Origin: Pseudomonas kairouanensis
GTDB taxonomy: Bacteria > Pseudomonadota > Gammaproteobacteria > Pseudomonadales > Pseudomonadaceae
Reading direction: 5' to 3'
NCBI RefSeq assembly: GCF_004682055.1
Contig: NZ_QUZU01000004.1
Location: 124,001-188,000, forward strand
Length of the DNA: 64,000 nucleotides
Shown one piece after another: positions 55,876 through 63,858 of this stretch. The position numbers and the translations under genes are program-made. Position 1 is the first letter of the stretch; every line of letters starts with the position of its first letter. The notes beneath the pieces are model-generated. The model did no database searches and was not told the DNA's origin. It worked only from the letters and a program-made list of their open reading frames with translations.

Positions 55876-56477
55876 GATTTTCCCCTTCCTGGGCGGGCGA
55901 GCCCGGGTGTATCGGCAAGTTGGCTGCGCAACTGGCGTCGGGCCCGCGACAGCAGGCTCTCCAGTGCCTCGACGCTGATATTCATCAGGGCAGCGGCGTC
56001 GATGTTGGACAATTGCTGGTAGTACTGCAGCACAATGGCTTCGCGCTGGCGTTCGGGCAATGCCGCCAACGCTGCGGCCATGCGCGCACTGTTATCCAAG
56101 GCTTCCAGCTGTTGATCCGGTGATGGCGCGCTGTCAGCCAGTTCCAGCACCGCCTCCTCATTCAGTGGGTGCTCCTTGCGTCGGCGCAGACGGTCATGGC
56201 ACAGGTTGAGCGCCACCCGGTGCAGCCAGGTATCAAAACGCGCCTCGCCACTGCGCCAGCGGGCCGCCTGGCGCCAAATGCGCAGGAAGCTTTCCTGGGC
56301 CACGTCCTTGGCCTCGTCGGGGTCTCCCAGAATCCGACTGGCGAGCGCCAGCAGGCGCGGCAGTTTGCGCGTCACCATTTCGTTGACGGCGGCGGGCTCG
56401 TTGTTACCGATGCGTGCCAGCAGTTCAACGTCCGGATCAGTGTTTTTCAATCGGGCAATTCTCGCTCCGGGGGCCAA
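55872..56477 (-). CDS. ECF-family RNA polymerase sigma factor
   Basis: This protein of up to 201 residues has sigma region 2 (LPRLLALASRILGDPDEAKDVAQESFLRIWRQ type, near 40-70) and region 4 (ALAALPERQREAIVLQYYQ, then NISVEALESLLSRARRQL). No ATG lies near the N-terminus: TTG codons at 56477 and 56450 are available, the latter giving a protein starting LKNTDPDVELL. The first lies 11 bases after the WXXGXW gene stop. The order WXXGXW protein, sigma, anti-sigma, periplasmic sensor suggests one envelope-stress operon. Confidence 0.88.
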   Translation of the reverse strand: MAPGARIARLKNTDPDVELLARIGNNEPAAVNEMVTRKLPRLLALASRILGDPDEAKDVAQESFLRIWRQAARWRSGEARFDTWLHRVALNLCHDRLRRRKEHPLNEEAVLELADSAPSPDQQLEALDNSARMAAALAALPERQREAIVLQYYQQLSNIDAAALMNISVEALESLLSRARRQLRSQLADTPGLARPGRGKS

Positions 56478-56487
56478 GGCTCAGGTG

Positions 56488-56799
56488 TCAGCGAACCCAA
56501 CGCCCTTCACGCCAGTACCAATTCGGGCCGCGCGATTCCCAATGCCCCGGCTCCCAGCGCGCATTGCGTATCACCGGCTGCCAGTGGCCTGGCACCCAGG
56601 TGTAGGCACCGTGGTGCCACTGCCAATGGCCACGGTCCCAGGCATAACCGGGGCGTTGCGCGGGAATGATCTCGACACGCTCAGCAGGTGGCGCCTGGCG
56701 AATAATGACTTCGGTCTGGGCAACGCTCGGGGTACTCACAAACGCGGTCAACACCAGCGGTACAAGCAAGGCACAGCGCAATTTGGCCAGGGACTTCAT
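56488..56799 (-). CDS. Exported YXWGXW/WXXGXW-repeat protein
   Basis: This 103-residue protein has a signal peptide (LRCALLVPLVLTAFVSTPSVA) and tandem aromatic repeats in the mature part: WDRGHWQWHHGAY, WVPGHWQPV, WEPGHWES and WYWREGRWVR. This is the WXXGXW repeat seen in BcpO-type and YXWGXW proteins of the cell envelope; function unknown. The ATG at 56799 follows AAGGAG. It precedes the ECF sigma gene by ten bases, so it may be part of its regulon as well as its operon. Confidence 0.85.
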   Translation of the reverse strand: MKSLAKLRCALLVPLVLTAFVSTPSVAQTEVIIRQAPPAERVEIIPAQRPGYAWDRGHWQWHHGAYTWVPGHWQPVIRNARWEPGHWESRGPNWYWREGRWVR

Positions 56800-57022
56800 G
56801 GCAACTCCTTCATGCAATGGGCAAAAGTGCCGGTTGCTGATGGGTTGAACGGCGGGTGCCAAAAAATCCGTCGCTGGGTGCACGAAATTTTTCAGGCTGG
56901 GGTCGCGGGCAGTATTGCCCAAGGGGTGGCGGCGCTTGATGAAATATTTGAAAGGCGTGCGACGGATTCAGGCAGGCCGCTGCGTTAAAGGATCAACGCC
57001 GCTCACCCCAAGAGGAAACACC

Positions 57023-57163
57023 ATGTATCGCCGACTTTCCATGCTGGTTGCCGCACTGCTGATCGTCAGCCTCAGTGGCTGCATTATCCTGCCGGAACAC
57101 CGTCATTGCTGCTGGCGCTACTACGGTGCGGCGGACGCACCCACCCAGTTGGCCAACAGCTAG
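57023..57163 (+). CDS. Small lipoprotein (46 aa)
   Basis: The ATG at 57023 has AGAGGAAA upstream and opens a 46-residue precursor with a lipoprotein signal (LVAALLIVSLSGC, Cys at residue 20). The mature peptide is only 27 residues and includes HRHCCWRYYG, so two further cysteines and histidines could bind metal. Its stop overlaps the convergent DUF1652 stop by four bases. It diverges from the ECF/WXXGXW operon. Confidence 0.7.
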   Translation: MYRRLSMLVAALLIVSLSGCIILPEHRHCCWRYYGAADAPTQLANS

Positions 57164-57408
57164 CCTACCGCCGCAAACCCACGGCGCCCGGCCTTGATCT
57201 CGGTGCGCAGTTCGCCGATCAGGTTTGAGATGGAACGGATGCTGTCCAAACCTTCGGGGGACACACAAGTCAGCAGCAGGTCGACACGCCCGGACTCTGG
57301 CTCAAAGATGCTGATGCGCAGCGAGCCATCGCTGTTCTGTGTGCAGTCGCAGGCCAGCGGCAGAAAACCCGACGCCATGATGCGATTGAATTCGACGATT
57401 GAAATCAT
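57160..57408 (-). CDS. DUF1652 family protein
   Basis: This 82-residue protein has the DUF1652 pattern common in Pseudomonas: MISIVEFNRIMASGFLPLACDC, then GSLRISIFEPESGRVDLLLTCVS and a helical LIGELRTEI end. The function is unknown. The longer frame upstream is not conserved in character, and the ATG at 57408 fits the family start. Confidence 0.85.
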   Translation of the reverse strand: MISIVEFNRIMASGFLPLACDCTQNSDGSLRISIFEPESGRVDLLLTCVSPEGLDSIRSISNLIGELRTEIKAGRRGFAAVG

Positions 57409-57455
57409 GTGACGCACCCTTCCCCGGGCCCCACCCAGTCGTTGTGATGCAAGCA

Positions 57456-57511
57456 GCGTAGATGAGGTTTTGCACGCCATCTAGCCCAGCATGCAAAAGT
57501 GTTATCTACGC
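57456..57511. promoter_or_regulatory. Interrupted inverted repeat between DUF1652 and diguanylate cyclase genes
   Basis: GCGTAGAT (57456-57463) pairs with ATCTACGC (57504-57511), and inside it TTTTGCA (57468-57474) pairs with TGCAAAA (57492-57498). It could be an operator or a leader hairpin for either divergent gene. No assigned regulator. Confidence 0.4.
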
Positions 57512-57654
57512 CTCATTTGGCCCCGAAACCGCCGAAACACTGGCGCCAGAAAAGCTTTTAAGCGACCTCTCGTCTGCCGGCCGGGGCAACACTTGACTCC
57601 CGTCGCCGATCACAAGAGGCTCTTGGCTTTTGCCCACACTCCCGAGCATCGTCC

Positions 57655-58593
57655 ATGAGCATCGCCCCCCCTAGCCAACCCGACAGCGACGTGTACAAGA
57701 CCCTTCTGGAATCGACCAAGGCCATCCCCTGGCGCATCGATTGGCAATCGATGACGTTCAGCTATATCGGTCCGCAAATCGAGGCACTGCTGGGCTGGAC
57801 GCCGCAAAGCTGGGTGAGTGTGGACGACTGGGTCGAACGCATGCACCCGGATGACCGCGAATACGTGGTGAATTTCTGCGTGTCCCAATCCCGGGCCGGC
57901 GTTGATCACGAGGCGGACTACCGGGCGCTGACGGTGAATGGCGACTACGTGTGGATCCGCGACGTGGTGCATGTGGTGCGCAAGGACGGTGAGGTCGAGG
58001 CGCTGATCGGCTTTATGTTCGATATCAGCGAGCGCAAGAAGACCGAAGAGCACCTGGTGCGCCTGCAAAAACAGTTGGAGGAATACTCCTATCAGGACGG
58101 CCTCACCGGCATCGCCAACCGCCGCATGTTCGACACCGTGCTGGAACGGGAATGGGCCAGCGCCCAGCGCAGCCAATTGCCGCTGTCGTTGATTATCCTG
58201 GATATCGACTTTTTCAAGCAGTACAACGACCACTACGGCCATATCAAGGGCGATGAATGCCTGCGCCTGGTCGCACACACCCTGTCCAAGGCTGCCAATC
58301 GACCGCGGGATTTCATTGCGCGCATCGGCGGCGAAGAATTTGTATGGCTGTTACCGGAAACCGACGCGGCTTCGGCCAGGCAAGTGGCGCAGCGCTGTCT
58401 GCACCTGGTGCGCCAACAGCAGATCGAGCACAGCTTTTCGACGGTATCGAACCTGTTGACCCTGAGCCTGGGGGTGGGCACCCGCATCGTCACGCTGGAC
58501 AGCCCGATGCTCGGTTTTGTCGAAGAGGTCGACAAGTTGCTGTACCAGGCCAAACGCAATGGCCGCATGCGCGCGGCATATGCCGAAGACTAA
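57655..58593 (+). CDS. PAS-GGDEF diguanylate cyclase
   Basis: This 312-residue cytoplasmic protein has a PAS_3-type sensor (about 20-130, with WVERMHPDDREYV and a PAC segment VWIRDVVHVVRKDGEVEALIG) and a GGDEF domain (about 145-310). The active site is GGEEF near residue 224, and the inhibitory I-site RPRD sits exactly five residues before it, so product feedback is expected. ILDIDFFKQYNDHYGH supplies the metal/GTP residues. It makes c-di-GMP in response to an unknown PAS signal. Confidence 0.94.
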   Translation: MSIAPPSQPDSDVYKTLLESTKAIPWRIDWQSMTFSYIGPQIEALLGWTPQSWVSVDDWVERMHPDDREYVVNFCVSQSRAGVDHEADYRALTVNGDYVWIRDVVHVVRKDGEVEALIGFMFDISERKKTEEHLVRLQKQLEEYSYQDGLTGIANRRMFDTVLEREWASAQRSQLPLSLIILDIDFFKQYNDHYGHIKGDECLRLVAHTLSKAANRPRDFIARIGGEEFVWLLPETDAASARQVAQRCLHLVRQQQIEHSFSTVSNLLTLSLGVGTRIVTLDSPMLGFVEEVDKLLYQAKRNGRMRAAYAED

Positions 58594-58620
58594 CTTTGCC
58601 GATGAGATCAAATCGCGGGC

Positions 58621-58688
58621 AAAAAAAATCCCAAGTAGCTGATGGAAACTTGGGATTTAAAAATGCATAAACCGTGGGAGGTGAACGC
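58621..58688 (-). ncRNA. Candidate 68-nt small RNA
   Basis: On the minus strand a sigma-70 promoter (next entry) is followed by a short non-coding transcript. It begins near 58688, contains CACCTCC (an anti-Shine-Dalgarno-like, potentially Hfq-type seed) at 58677-58683 in complement, and ends in a strong intrinsic terminator: an 11-bp stem (58626-58636 with 58648-58658), then eight T. No open frame longer than a few codons fits. It overlaps no gene, lying between the convergent diguanylate cyclase and AraC genes. Unconfirmed. Confidence 0.55.
58626..58658. terminator. Terminator after diguanylate cyclase and sRNA
   Basis: The 11-bp perfect stem AAATCCCAAGT/ACTTGGGATTT has T8 on the minus-strand side and a weaker T run on the plus side, so its primary use is for a minus-strand transcript. 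Confidence 0.8.
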
Positions 58689-58694
58689 CCGCGC

Positions 58695-58723
58695 ATCATA
58701 GCGATTGTGAAAAGCTGTCACAA
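58695..58723 (-). promoter_or_regulatory. Sigma-70 promoter of the candidate sRNA
   Basis: Minus-strand TTGTGA (58718-58723) and TATGAT (58695-58700) are separated by exactly 17 bases, a strong match by position and sequence. Confidence 0.55.
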
Positions 58724-58768
58724 GACTATTTGATTCCTTTCGTCGGATTAAAACATGCGTAAGTCATT

Positions 58769-58863
58769 CAATAACCACATATTTTTTAAGGTTCTGAATA
58801 TATAAGTGCCACCTTTTGGTGCAACTAGCACCTTATATAACCACTTATAATAAAAGGTTATTG
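58769..58863. other. AT-rich segment with nested inverted repeats
   Basis: Three nested pairs occur: CAATAACC/GGTTATTG (58769-58776, 58856-58863), TATAAGTG/CACTTATA (58801-58808, 58842-58849) and GGTGC/GCACC (58818-58822, 58828-58832). The segment is clearly richer in A+T than its surroundings. It lies in the 342-bp gap downstream of both neighbouring genes. It contains no supported gene; an RNA structure or protein-binding region is possible. Confidence 0.5.
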
Positions 58864-58935
58864 AGGCGTGAAGCTGTACTCTTTGTCATGTCAGAACTTG
58901 GTGCTGATGTGGGCCCCACATTTGCTATCGGCCTA

Positions 58936-59841
58936 TCACGACTCCCCCCGCTGCTGTCGACGAAACTGCCCCGGCGCCATACCGTGGGCCTTGCGGAAAC
59001 ACCGGGAGAAATACGCCTCATCGGTAAACCCACAACGGTGGGCAATCGCACCAATCATCTGCGCACTGTTGAGCAACAAGGTGCGCGCCAGTTGCATGCG
59101 GCGGTCGAGCACCAGTTGGGAGAACGGTTTGCCGGTTTCCTTGCGCAGCAAGTGCGTCAGGTAATTGGGTGAAAGAAACGCGGCGGCGGCGGCATCCGTA
59201 AGGTTCAGGCTCGGCTCGTGCAGGTACTCGCGGATGTATCCCTGCACACGCGCCAGGGCATCCTTGCGCCCGCGTCGGGTCGCGTTGTTGGCGGCAAAGG
59301 CCTGCAACGGCTCCGCGTATTGCTCGCAGACCAGGCCGATCAATTGAAACAGGTAGCCTTTAAGGCGTTCGCGGGCGCCGAAGGTGCGGTGGGCGTCGAG
59401 CTCGCGCATGTGAGCCAGCCAAGTGAGCACGGCTTCGAACGCGGCATCGTCGAGGATAAAGTCCAGCTGCTCCTGAAAGCGAAACGGCGACAACTCCGGC
59501 GCCTGGTCGATGGGGATGTCTTCCAGGTCCAGCGGATCACAGGTCAGTTGTGGCAAGAAAAATCCCTGGCTGAAGTTGATCAGCATGAACTCCCCTTCCT
59601 CGGGATGGGGAATCACATGCAGCCGGTGCGGCAGGATAAACGCCAGGGCCTTGCGCGGAAACGGCCGCACCGCGCCACCGATGTGCTGCACGGTGTCGCC
59701 GCCCAGGTTGATCTGGATCTGGAAATACTCATGGCGATGGGGGCTGGTCAGCGCTGCCCGCCCGCGTTTGTCGCGGATGTAGAAGTCGGGGCGATCACTG
59801 CGCTGTTCCATGCCGTAGGTGGTGACGCGGGTGCCTGGCAT
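58936..59841 (-). CDS. AraC-family transcriptional regulator (cupin sensor)
   Basis: This 301-residue protein has an N-terminal cupin (SPHRHEYFQIQINLGGDTVQHIGG near 35-55) and a C-terminal AraC DNA-binding domain (LNLTDAAAAAFLSPNYLTHLLRKETG, then IGAIAHRCGFTDEAYFSRCFRKAHG). It begins 36 bases after the fumarylacetoacetase-family gene on the same strand and is probably cotranscribed. It may regulate aromatic or keto-acid catabolism through that enzyme. Confidence 0.9.
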   Translation of the reverse strand: MPGTRVTTYGMEQRSDRPDFYIRDKRGRAALTSPHRHEYFQIQINLGGDTVQHIGGAVRPFPRKALAFILPHRLHVIPHPEEGEFMLINFSQGFFLPQLTCDPLDLEDIPIDQAPELSPFRFQEQLDFILDDAAFEAVLTWLAHMRELDAHRTFGARERLKGYLFQLIGLVCEQYAEPLQAFAANNATRRGRKDALARVQGYIREYLHEPSLNLTDAAAAAFLSPNYLTHLLRKETGKPFSQLVLDRRMQLARTLLLNSAQMIGAIAHRCGFTDEAYFSRCFRKAHGMAPGQFRRQQRGES

Positions 59842-59877
59842 AACGGTCTCTCGGGTGGCCTGGGCACCACTTTAGCC

Positions 59878-60573
59878 TCAAGCCTGGCCGAGGGTGAAAC
59901 GCAACTGGCCAATGCCGTCGATGCCAGCGCTAACCACATCACCTGGCTGCAACGAACCGACGCCTGCAGGCGTGCCAGTGAAGATCAGGTCGCCGGCCTT
60001 GAGGGCAACCGACTTGGAGGCGTGGCTGATCACTTCGCTGACCGACCAGATCTGGTCTGCCAGGTCGCCCACCTGGCGCGGTTCACCATTCACCTTGAGC
60101 CAGATCTTGCCGCTGGATGGATGCCCGATTGCGCTCACCGGTTGCAGCGCGGTGCTGGGCGCCGACTCGTCAAAGGCCTTGGACCATTCCCACGGGCGCG
60201 AAAGCTTTTTAGCCTGGGCTTGCAGGTCGCGACGGGTAAGGTCGATGCCCACGCCATAACCCCAAACGTGGGACAACGCTTCTTCAGGGTGGATATCCAC
60301 GCCGCCCTTGCCGATGGCCACCACCAGCTCAATTTCATGGTGCAGGTCCTGGGTCAACGGCGGGTAGGCAATCACCCCTTCAGCCGGCACCACCGCGTCC
60401 GCCGGTTTCATAAAGAAAAACGGCGGCTCCCGTTCCGGGTCGTGCCCCATTTCCCGGGCATGCTCACTGTAGTTGCGGCCCACGCAGAACACGCGCCGCA
60501 GCGGGAAGCGCGCCTCGCTGCCCTGTACGGCAAGGGTGGGGGTTTGCGCGGGGGTGAATACGTACTCAGTCAT
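59878..60573 (-). CDS. Fumarylacetoacetate hydrolase-family protein
   Basis: This 231-residue protein contains the FAH metal-binding core: FCVGRNYSEHAREMG (near 30), FFMKPADAVV, the Glu pair in DLHHEIELVVAIGKGG (near 75) and GYGVGIDLTRRDLQ, ending with LIFTGTPAGVGSLQPGD. The family includes fumarylpyruvate hydrolases, acylpyruvases and oxaloacetate decarboxylases. The frame runs on upstream, but the ATG at 60573 has GAGG and starts the fold. Confidence 0.9.
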   Translation of the reverse strand: MTEYVFTPAQTPTLAVQGSEARFPLRRVFCVGRNYSEHAREMGHDPEREPPFFFMKPADAVVPAEGVIAYPPLTQDLHHEIELVVAIGKGGVDIHPEEALSHVWGYGVGIDLTRRDLQAQAKKLSRPWEWSKAFDESAPSTALQPVSAIGHPSSGKIWLKVNGEPRQVGDLADQIWSVSEVISHASKSVALKAGDLIFTGTPAGVGSLQPGDVVSAGIDGIGQLRFTLGQA

Positions 60574-60701
60574 GGCCTGTACCTCTTCGTTAACCGGGCG
60601 CCCAGTATGGCCAGCGACGCCAGGCCGAAGTTGGACAGGCTTACGCAGATTTTGCACTGATCGGTGCTTGCGGCTGTGTATCCGGCCCCCAAGACAAGCC
60701 G

Positions 60702-61037
60702 TTACTTGCGCGCGACTTTGTAGCGAACGCAATCCTGATAGAAACCCTGGCGGATCGCCTCGGGCTTGAGCCGTGAACGGCTGTCGTAGGTCTGTTCGGT
60801 GATGCCCATGGCCATCATGCGCATCCACGATTTGTTGAACTTCATGCTCTGGATCTTCTGCCGCGCCGCGTACAGCGACACCCCCGACAGCTTGAGTTCC
60901 TGGGCCCTGGCCGCCGTACCCGCGCCCCAACTGCACATGTACTTGTCACCCTCGCGCAGCTCCCGTGCCTGTACGGTAGCCGCGCCGCCGGCCAGAGAGC
61001 AGGCGATCAGCATGATTCCAACAGTGCGCATTTGCAT
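60702..61037 (-). CDS. Exported hypothetical protein (111 aa)
   Basis: This protein has a signal peptide (VGIMLIACSLAGGAATVQA) and a mature part of about 90 residues with two cysteines (MCSWG and QDCVRY) that could form a disulfide. No family recognised. Starts at 61043 (GTG), 61037 and 61031 are all possible; 61037 has AGG at suitable distance. It lies between the FAH gene and the siderophore receptor, all on the minus strand, but with gaps of 128 and 74 bp. Confidence 0.65.
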   Translation of the reverse strand: MQMRTVGIMLIACSLAGGAATVQARELREGDKYMCSWGAGTAARAQELKLSGVSLYAARQKIQSMKFNKSWMRMMAMGITEQTYDSRSRLKPEAIRQGFYQDCVRYKVARK

Positions 61038-61111
61038 CCCCACCTAACCACCTGAAAATAAAAGCGATTCTGGCGAGGATTTTGTTACAAAGGGGCCATT
61101 AAATTGCCTTA

Positions 61112-63607
61112 TCACCACTGATAAGTGGCACTCGCCTGCACAGTGCGCTGTGAGCCGTACCAGCACCACGAGTAGGAATAGCAGGACGCGACGTACTCTT
61201 TATTCGCAAGGTTGGTGGCGTTCAGGGCCAGGCGCAGATTGTCCTTGAGGCTGGTGATGTTCGGGATGTCGTAGTGCACGGCCGCATCGAACAAGGTGTA
61301 GCCCGGCACTTTCAGGGTGTTGGCGGTATCGCCCCAGGAAGAGCCGACGTAACGTGCACCAGCGCCGGCGCCGAAGCCCTTGAGGTGGCCATCATGGAAG
61401 GTGTAGTCCGCCCAGGCCGACGCCGTGTGGCGCGGTACGGCGTAGGTGGTGGTGCCTTTGGCCGACAGCGCCGGGCCTACGCCGATGTCGCCAATCGGGG
61501 CGTAGCGGACGGTGTTGTTGGACTGGCTGATGCGGTTGTCCAGGTACGCGTAGGCCGCGGTGATATCGAGGTTGTCATTGAGACTGGCCTTGCCTTCCAG
61601 TTCGAAACCCCGCGACTGCACTTCGCCATCTTGGCTCTGGCAGCGTCCGCTGCCGCAGATGTGCTGCGGGTTGGGGTCGGTGGTCAGTACATTGGTCTGG
61701 CGCAGGTCGAAGATCGCCGCACTGATAAAGCTATTGCTGCCCGGTGGCTGGTACTTGATGCCGATTTCGTATTGCTTGCCTTCGGTCGGCTGGAACACCG
61801 CGCCTTCGTAGCCCGTACCCGATTGTGGCTGGAACGACTCGGAATAGCTGGCATAAGGCGCCAGGCCGTTGTCGAAGAGATAAACCAGACCAATACGTCC
61901 GGTAAAGGCCTTGTCATCCTGCGACGACTTGGACTTGGTCCCTGCCCTCACCGTACTGCTGTCAGTACTTGCCCAGTCATAACGGCCGCCGAGCAACAGC
62001 ACCCACTTGTCCCACTTCATTTGCTCCTGCAAATAGACGCCCGTCTGTTCGCTGCGCGACGTCACGTCGGAGGTGTAGGCCGGCACCGGCACTGCCGCGC
62101 CGTACACCGGGTCAAAAATATCGAGCGTCGGCCCCGCCTTGTACACCCCGGAGCCCGACAGGGTGTCGGTGTGGGTGTATTGGTAATCCAGCCCCATCAG
62201 CAAGGTGTGTTGCAACGGGCCCGTCTCGAATTTGGCTTGAAGCTGGTTGTCGAGGGCATAGGCATCCATGTCGACGTCACTGGCGATTGTCGAGCGTTGG
62301 ATGGTGCGGTAATCCTCTAGCAAGACGTTACTGTAGAGACTGCGGTATTGCCCTTCAGTGCGCAGGTAGCGCGCGTTCTGGCGCACGGTCCATACATCGT
62401 CGAAATGATGTTCGAAGGCGTAGCCGATGGAGTAGTACTCACGGTCACTCTTCTCGAAGTTCTTTTCGCCGTCATAGAAATCCACGTCGATGTCGCGTCC
62501 CACTGGGCTGTGCAACACCGAACCCCAGGCGGGTACCGAACCGTAGGACGCCCCCTTGGGGTCCTTCTGGAAATGCCCGAGCAACGTCAGGGAGGTGTCT
62601 TCGTCCGGACGCCAGGTGAACGCCGTGGACAAAGACTGACGACGGGTTTCAGTGTGTTCCACCTGGCCATCGGCATCATCGAAAAGGCCAGCCACGCGGT
62701 AGGCGTAAACCCCTTGATCGTCAATCGGCCCGCTTAAATCGAAGGTGGTGCGCTTCTTGTCAAAGGTGCCGTATTCCACACCAATCTCATGGAACGGCGT
62801 GTCCAGCGGGCGCTTGCTGACCATGTTGATCACACCACTGGGCGTGCCCTGCCCGTACAACACCGAAGCCGGGCCACGCAGCACTTCGACGCGCTCCAGG
62901 TCGAACGCGTCCTTTTGCGGCAAGGCATCACGGCTCGACGGCATGCGCAAGCCGTCGAGGTAGGTGGTTGGGGAGAAACCGCGGATAGTCAACTGGTCGA
63001 GCCGCGACGCCGTGGCGCCACGGGTTTCCGGGACCACGGCGGCGCTGTAGCGCAGGATCTGGTTGAGGCTCTCGGCGTTTTGCGCGCGCATCTGGTCCTT
63101 GGTCACCACGGAGATCGATTGCGGCGTCTCGATGATCGGCGTATCGGTCTTGGTGCCCGACAGACTGCGGGTGGCCACATAACCAGACACCGGCCCAGTC
63201 GGGCTCTCGCTCTGGTAGGCGCCACTGATGGTGGTGGCCTGCAGCTCCATGGCGCCGCCGTTATCCGGGATGGCTTCCAGGCGATAGCGATCGGCGGAGA
63301 TCTTCAAGGCTTGCAGGCCGCTGCCGGCCAGCAGCTGGTTCAGCGCCACATCGGTGTCGTATTGCCCACTCAAGCCATTGCTGCGTTTGCCACGGGTCAG
63401 GCTCGCATCGAACGCCAATACCAGCCCTGCCTGCTCGGCCAAGCTGTTGAGGGCCTGGCTCAAGTCACCGGCAGGAATCGAGAAAGCGCGCACGGCGCTG
63501 CGGGTTTCTTCGGCGAAGGCCGATTGGACGGTCAACAACGGCACAGCGGCAAAAGCCATCGCCACGGACAAGGCCAGTGGATGCAAGGGACGAGCAAGGC
63601 GCGACAT
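61112..63607 (-). CDS. TonB-dependent siderophore receptor with STN signalling domain
   Basis: This 831-residue outer-membrane receptor has a signal peptide (to about 32), an STN domain (about 40-115, FSIPAGDLSQALNSLAEQAG), a plug (ETPQSISVVTKDQMRAQ near 162, ERVEVLRGPASVLYGQGTPSG near 238) and a 22-strand barrel ending in aromatic Trp (SATYQW). STN domains usually signal to a FecR-type anti-sigma, yet no fecI/fecR pair is adjacent in the window. By family it imports a ferric siderophore; which one is not decidable from sequence. A Fur-like site lies upstream. Confidence 0.92.
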   Translation of the reverse strand: MSRLARPLHPLALSVAMAFAAVPLLTVQSAFAEETRSAVRAFSIPAGDLSQALNSLAEQAGLVLAFDASLTRGKRSNGLSGQYDTDVALNQLLAGSGLQALKISADRYRLEAIPDNGGAMELQATTISGAYQSESPTGPVSGYVATRSLSGTKTDTPIIETPQSISVVTKDQMRAQNAESLNQILRYSAAVVPETRGATASRLDQLTIRGFSPTTYLDGLRMPSSRDALPQKDAFDLERVEVLRGPASVLYGQGTPSGVINMVSKRPLDTPFHEIGVEYGTFDKKRTTFDLSGPIDDQGVYAYRVAGLFDDADGQVEHTETRRQSLSTAFTWRPDEDTSLTLLGHFQKDPKGASYGSVPAWGSVLHSPVGRDIDVDFYDGEKNFEKSDREYYSIGYAFEHHFDDVWTVRQNARYLRTEGQYRSLYSNVLLEDYRTIQRSTIASDVDMDAYALDNQLQAKFETGPLQHTLLMGLDYQYTHTDTLSGSGVYKAGPTLDIFDPVYGAAVPVPAYTSDVTSRSEQTGVYLQEQMKWDKWVLLLGGRYDWASTDSSTVRAGTKSKSSQDDKAFTGRIGLVYLFDNGLAPYASYSESFQPQSGTGYEGAVFQPTEGKQYEIGIKYQPPGSNSFISAAIFDLRQTNVLTTDPNPQHICGSGRCQSQDGEVQSRGFELEGKASLNDNLDITAAYAYLDNRISQSNNTVRYAPIGDIGVGPALSAKGTTTYAVPRHTASAWADYTFHDGHLKGFGAGAGARYVGSSWGDTANTLKVPGYTLFDAAVHYDIPNITSLKDNLRLALNATNLANKEYVASCYSYSWCWYGSQRTVQASATYQW

Positions 63608-63669
63608 GGGAAATCCTGCGTATGGGAGGTTCTATTAACCATGACGGCCAGGTCGCAGGATCGGGTAAG

Positions 63670-63690
63670 GATGAGAGCGATTTTTATTTG
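63670..63690. promoter_or_regulatory. Candidate Fur box upstream of the siderophore receptor
   Basis: GATGAGAGCGATTTTTATTT resembles Pseudomonas Fur sites of the form ATGAGAATGATTATTATTT at most positions. It lies about 65-85 bp before the receptor start. The match is imperfect, so this is tentative. Confidence 0.4.
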
Positions 63691-63858
63691 AGAGGCCTTG
63701 GCGTAATCAGTTTGATCGGCTTCTCATAGAGTGTTTTGGCTGGTTTTGGTGCAGCGTTTACCTGTATTGAACGTGAAGACACGATCCATCATGTGCCCGG
63801 ACTTGTGGAACGCAAATACAACCCGACTGTGTCGTTGCCCAACAAATTTTTAACCCTC

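Noticed and set aside
58755..58805. 16-codon ATG frame in the AT-rich gap
   Set aside because: Too short, without a ribosome-binding site; nested inverted repeats explain the region better.
60574..60936. N-terminal extension of the FAH-family frame
   Set aside because: It crosses the intergenic gap and the antisense of the next gene; the ATG at 60573 with a ribosome-binding site begins the family fold.
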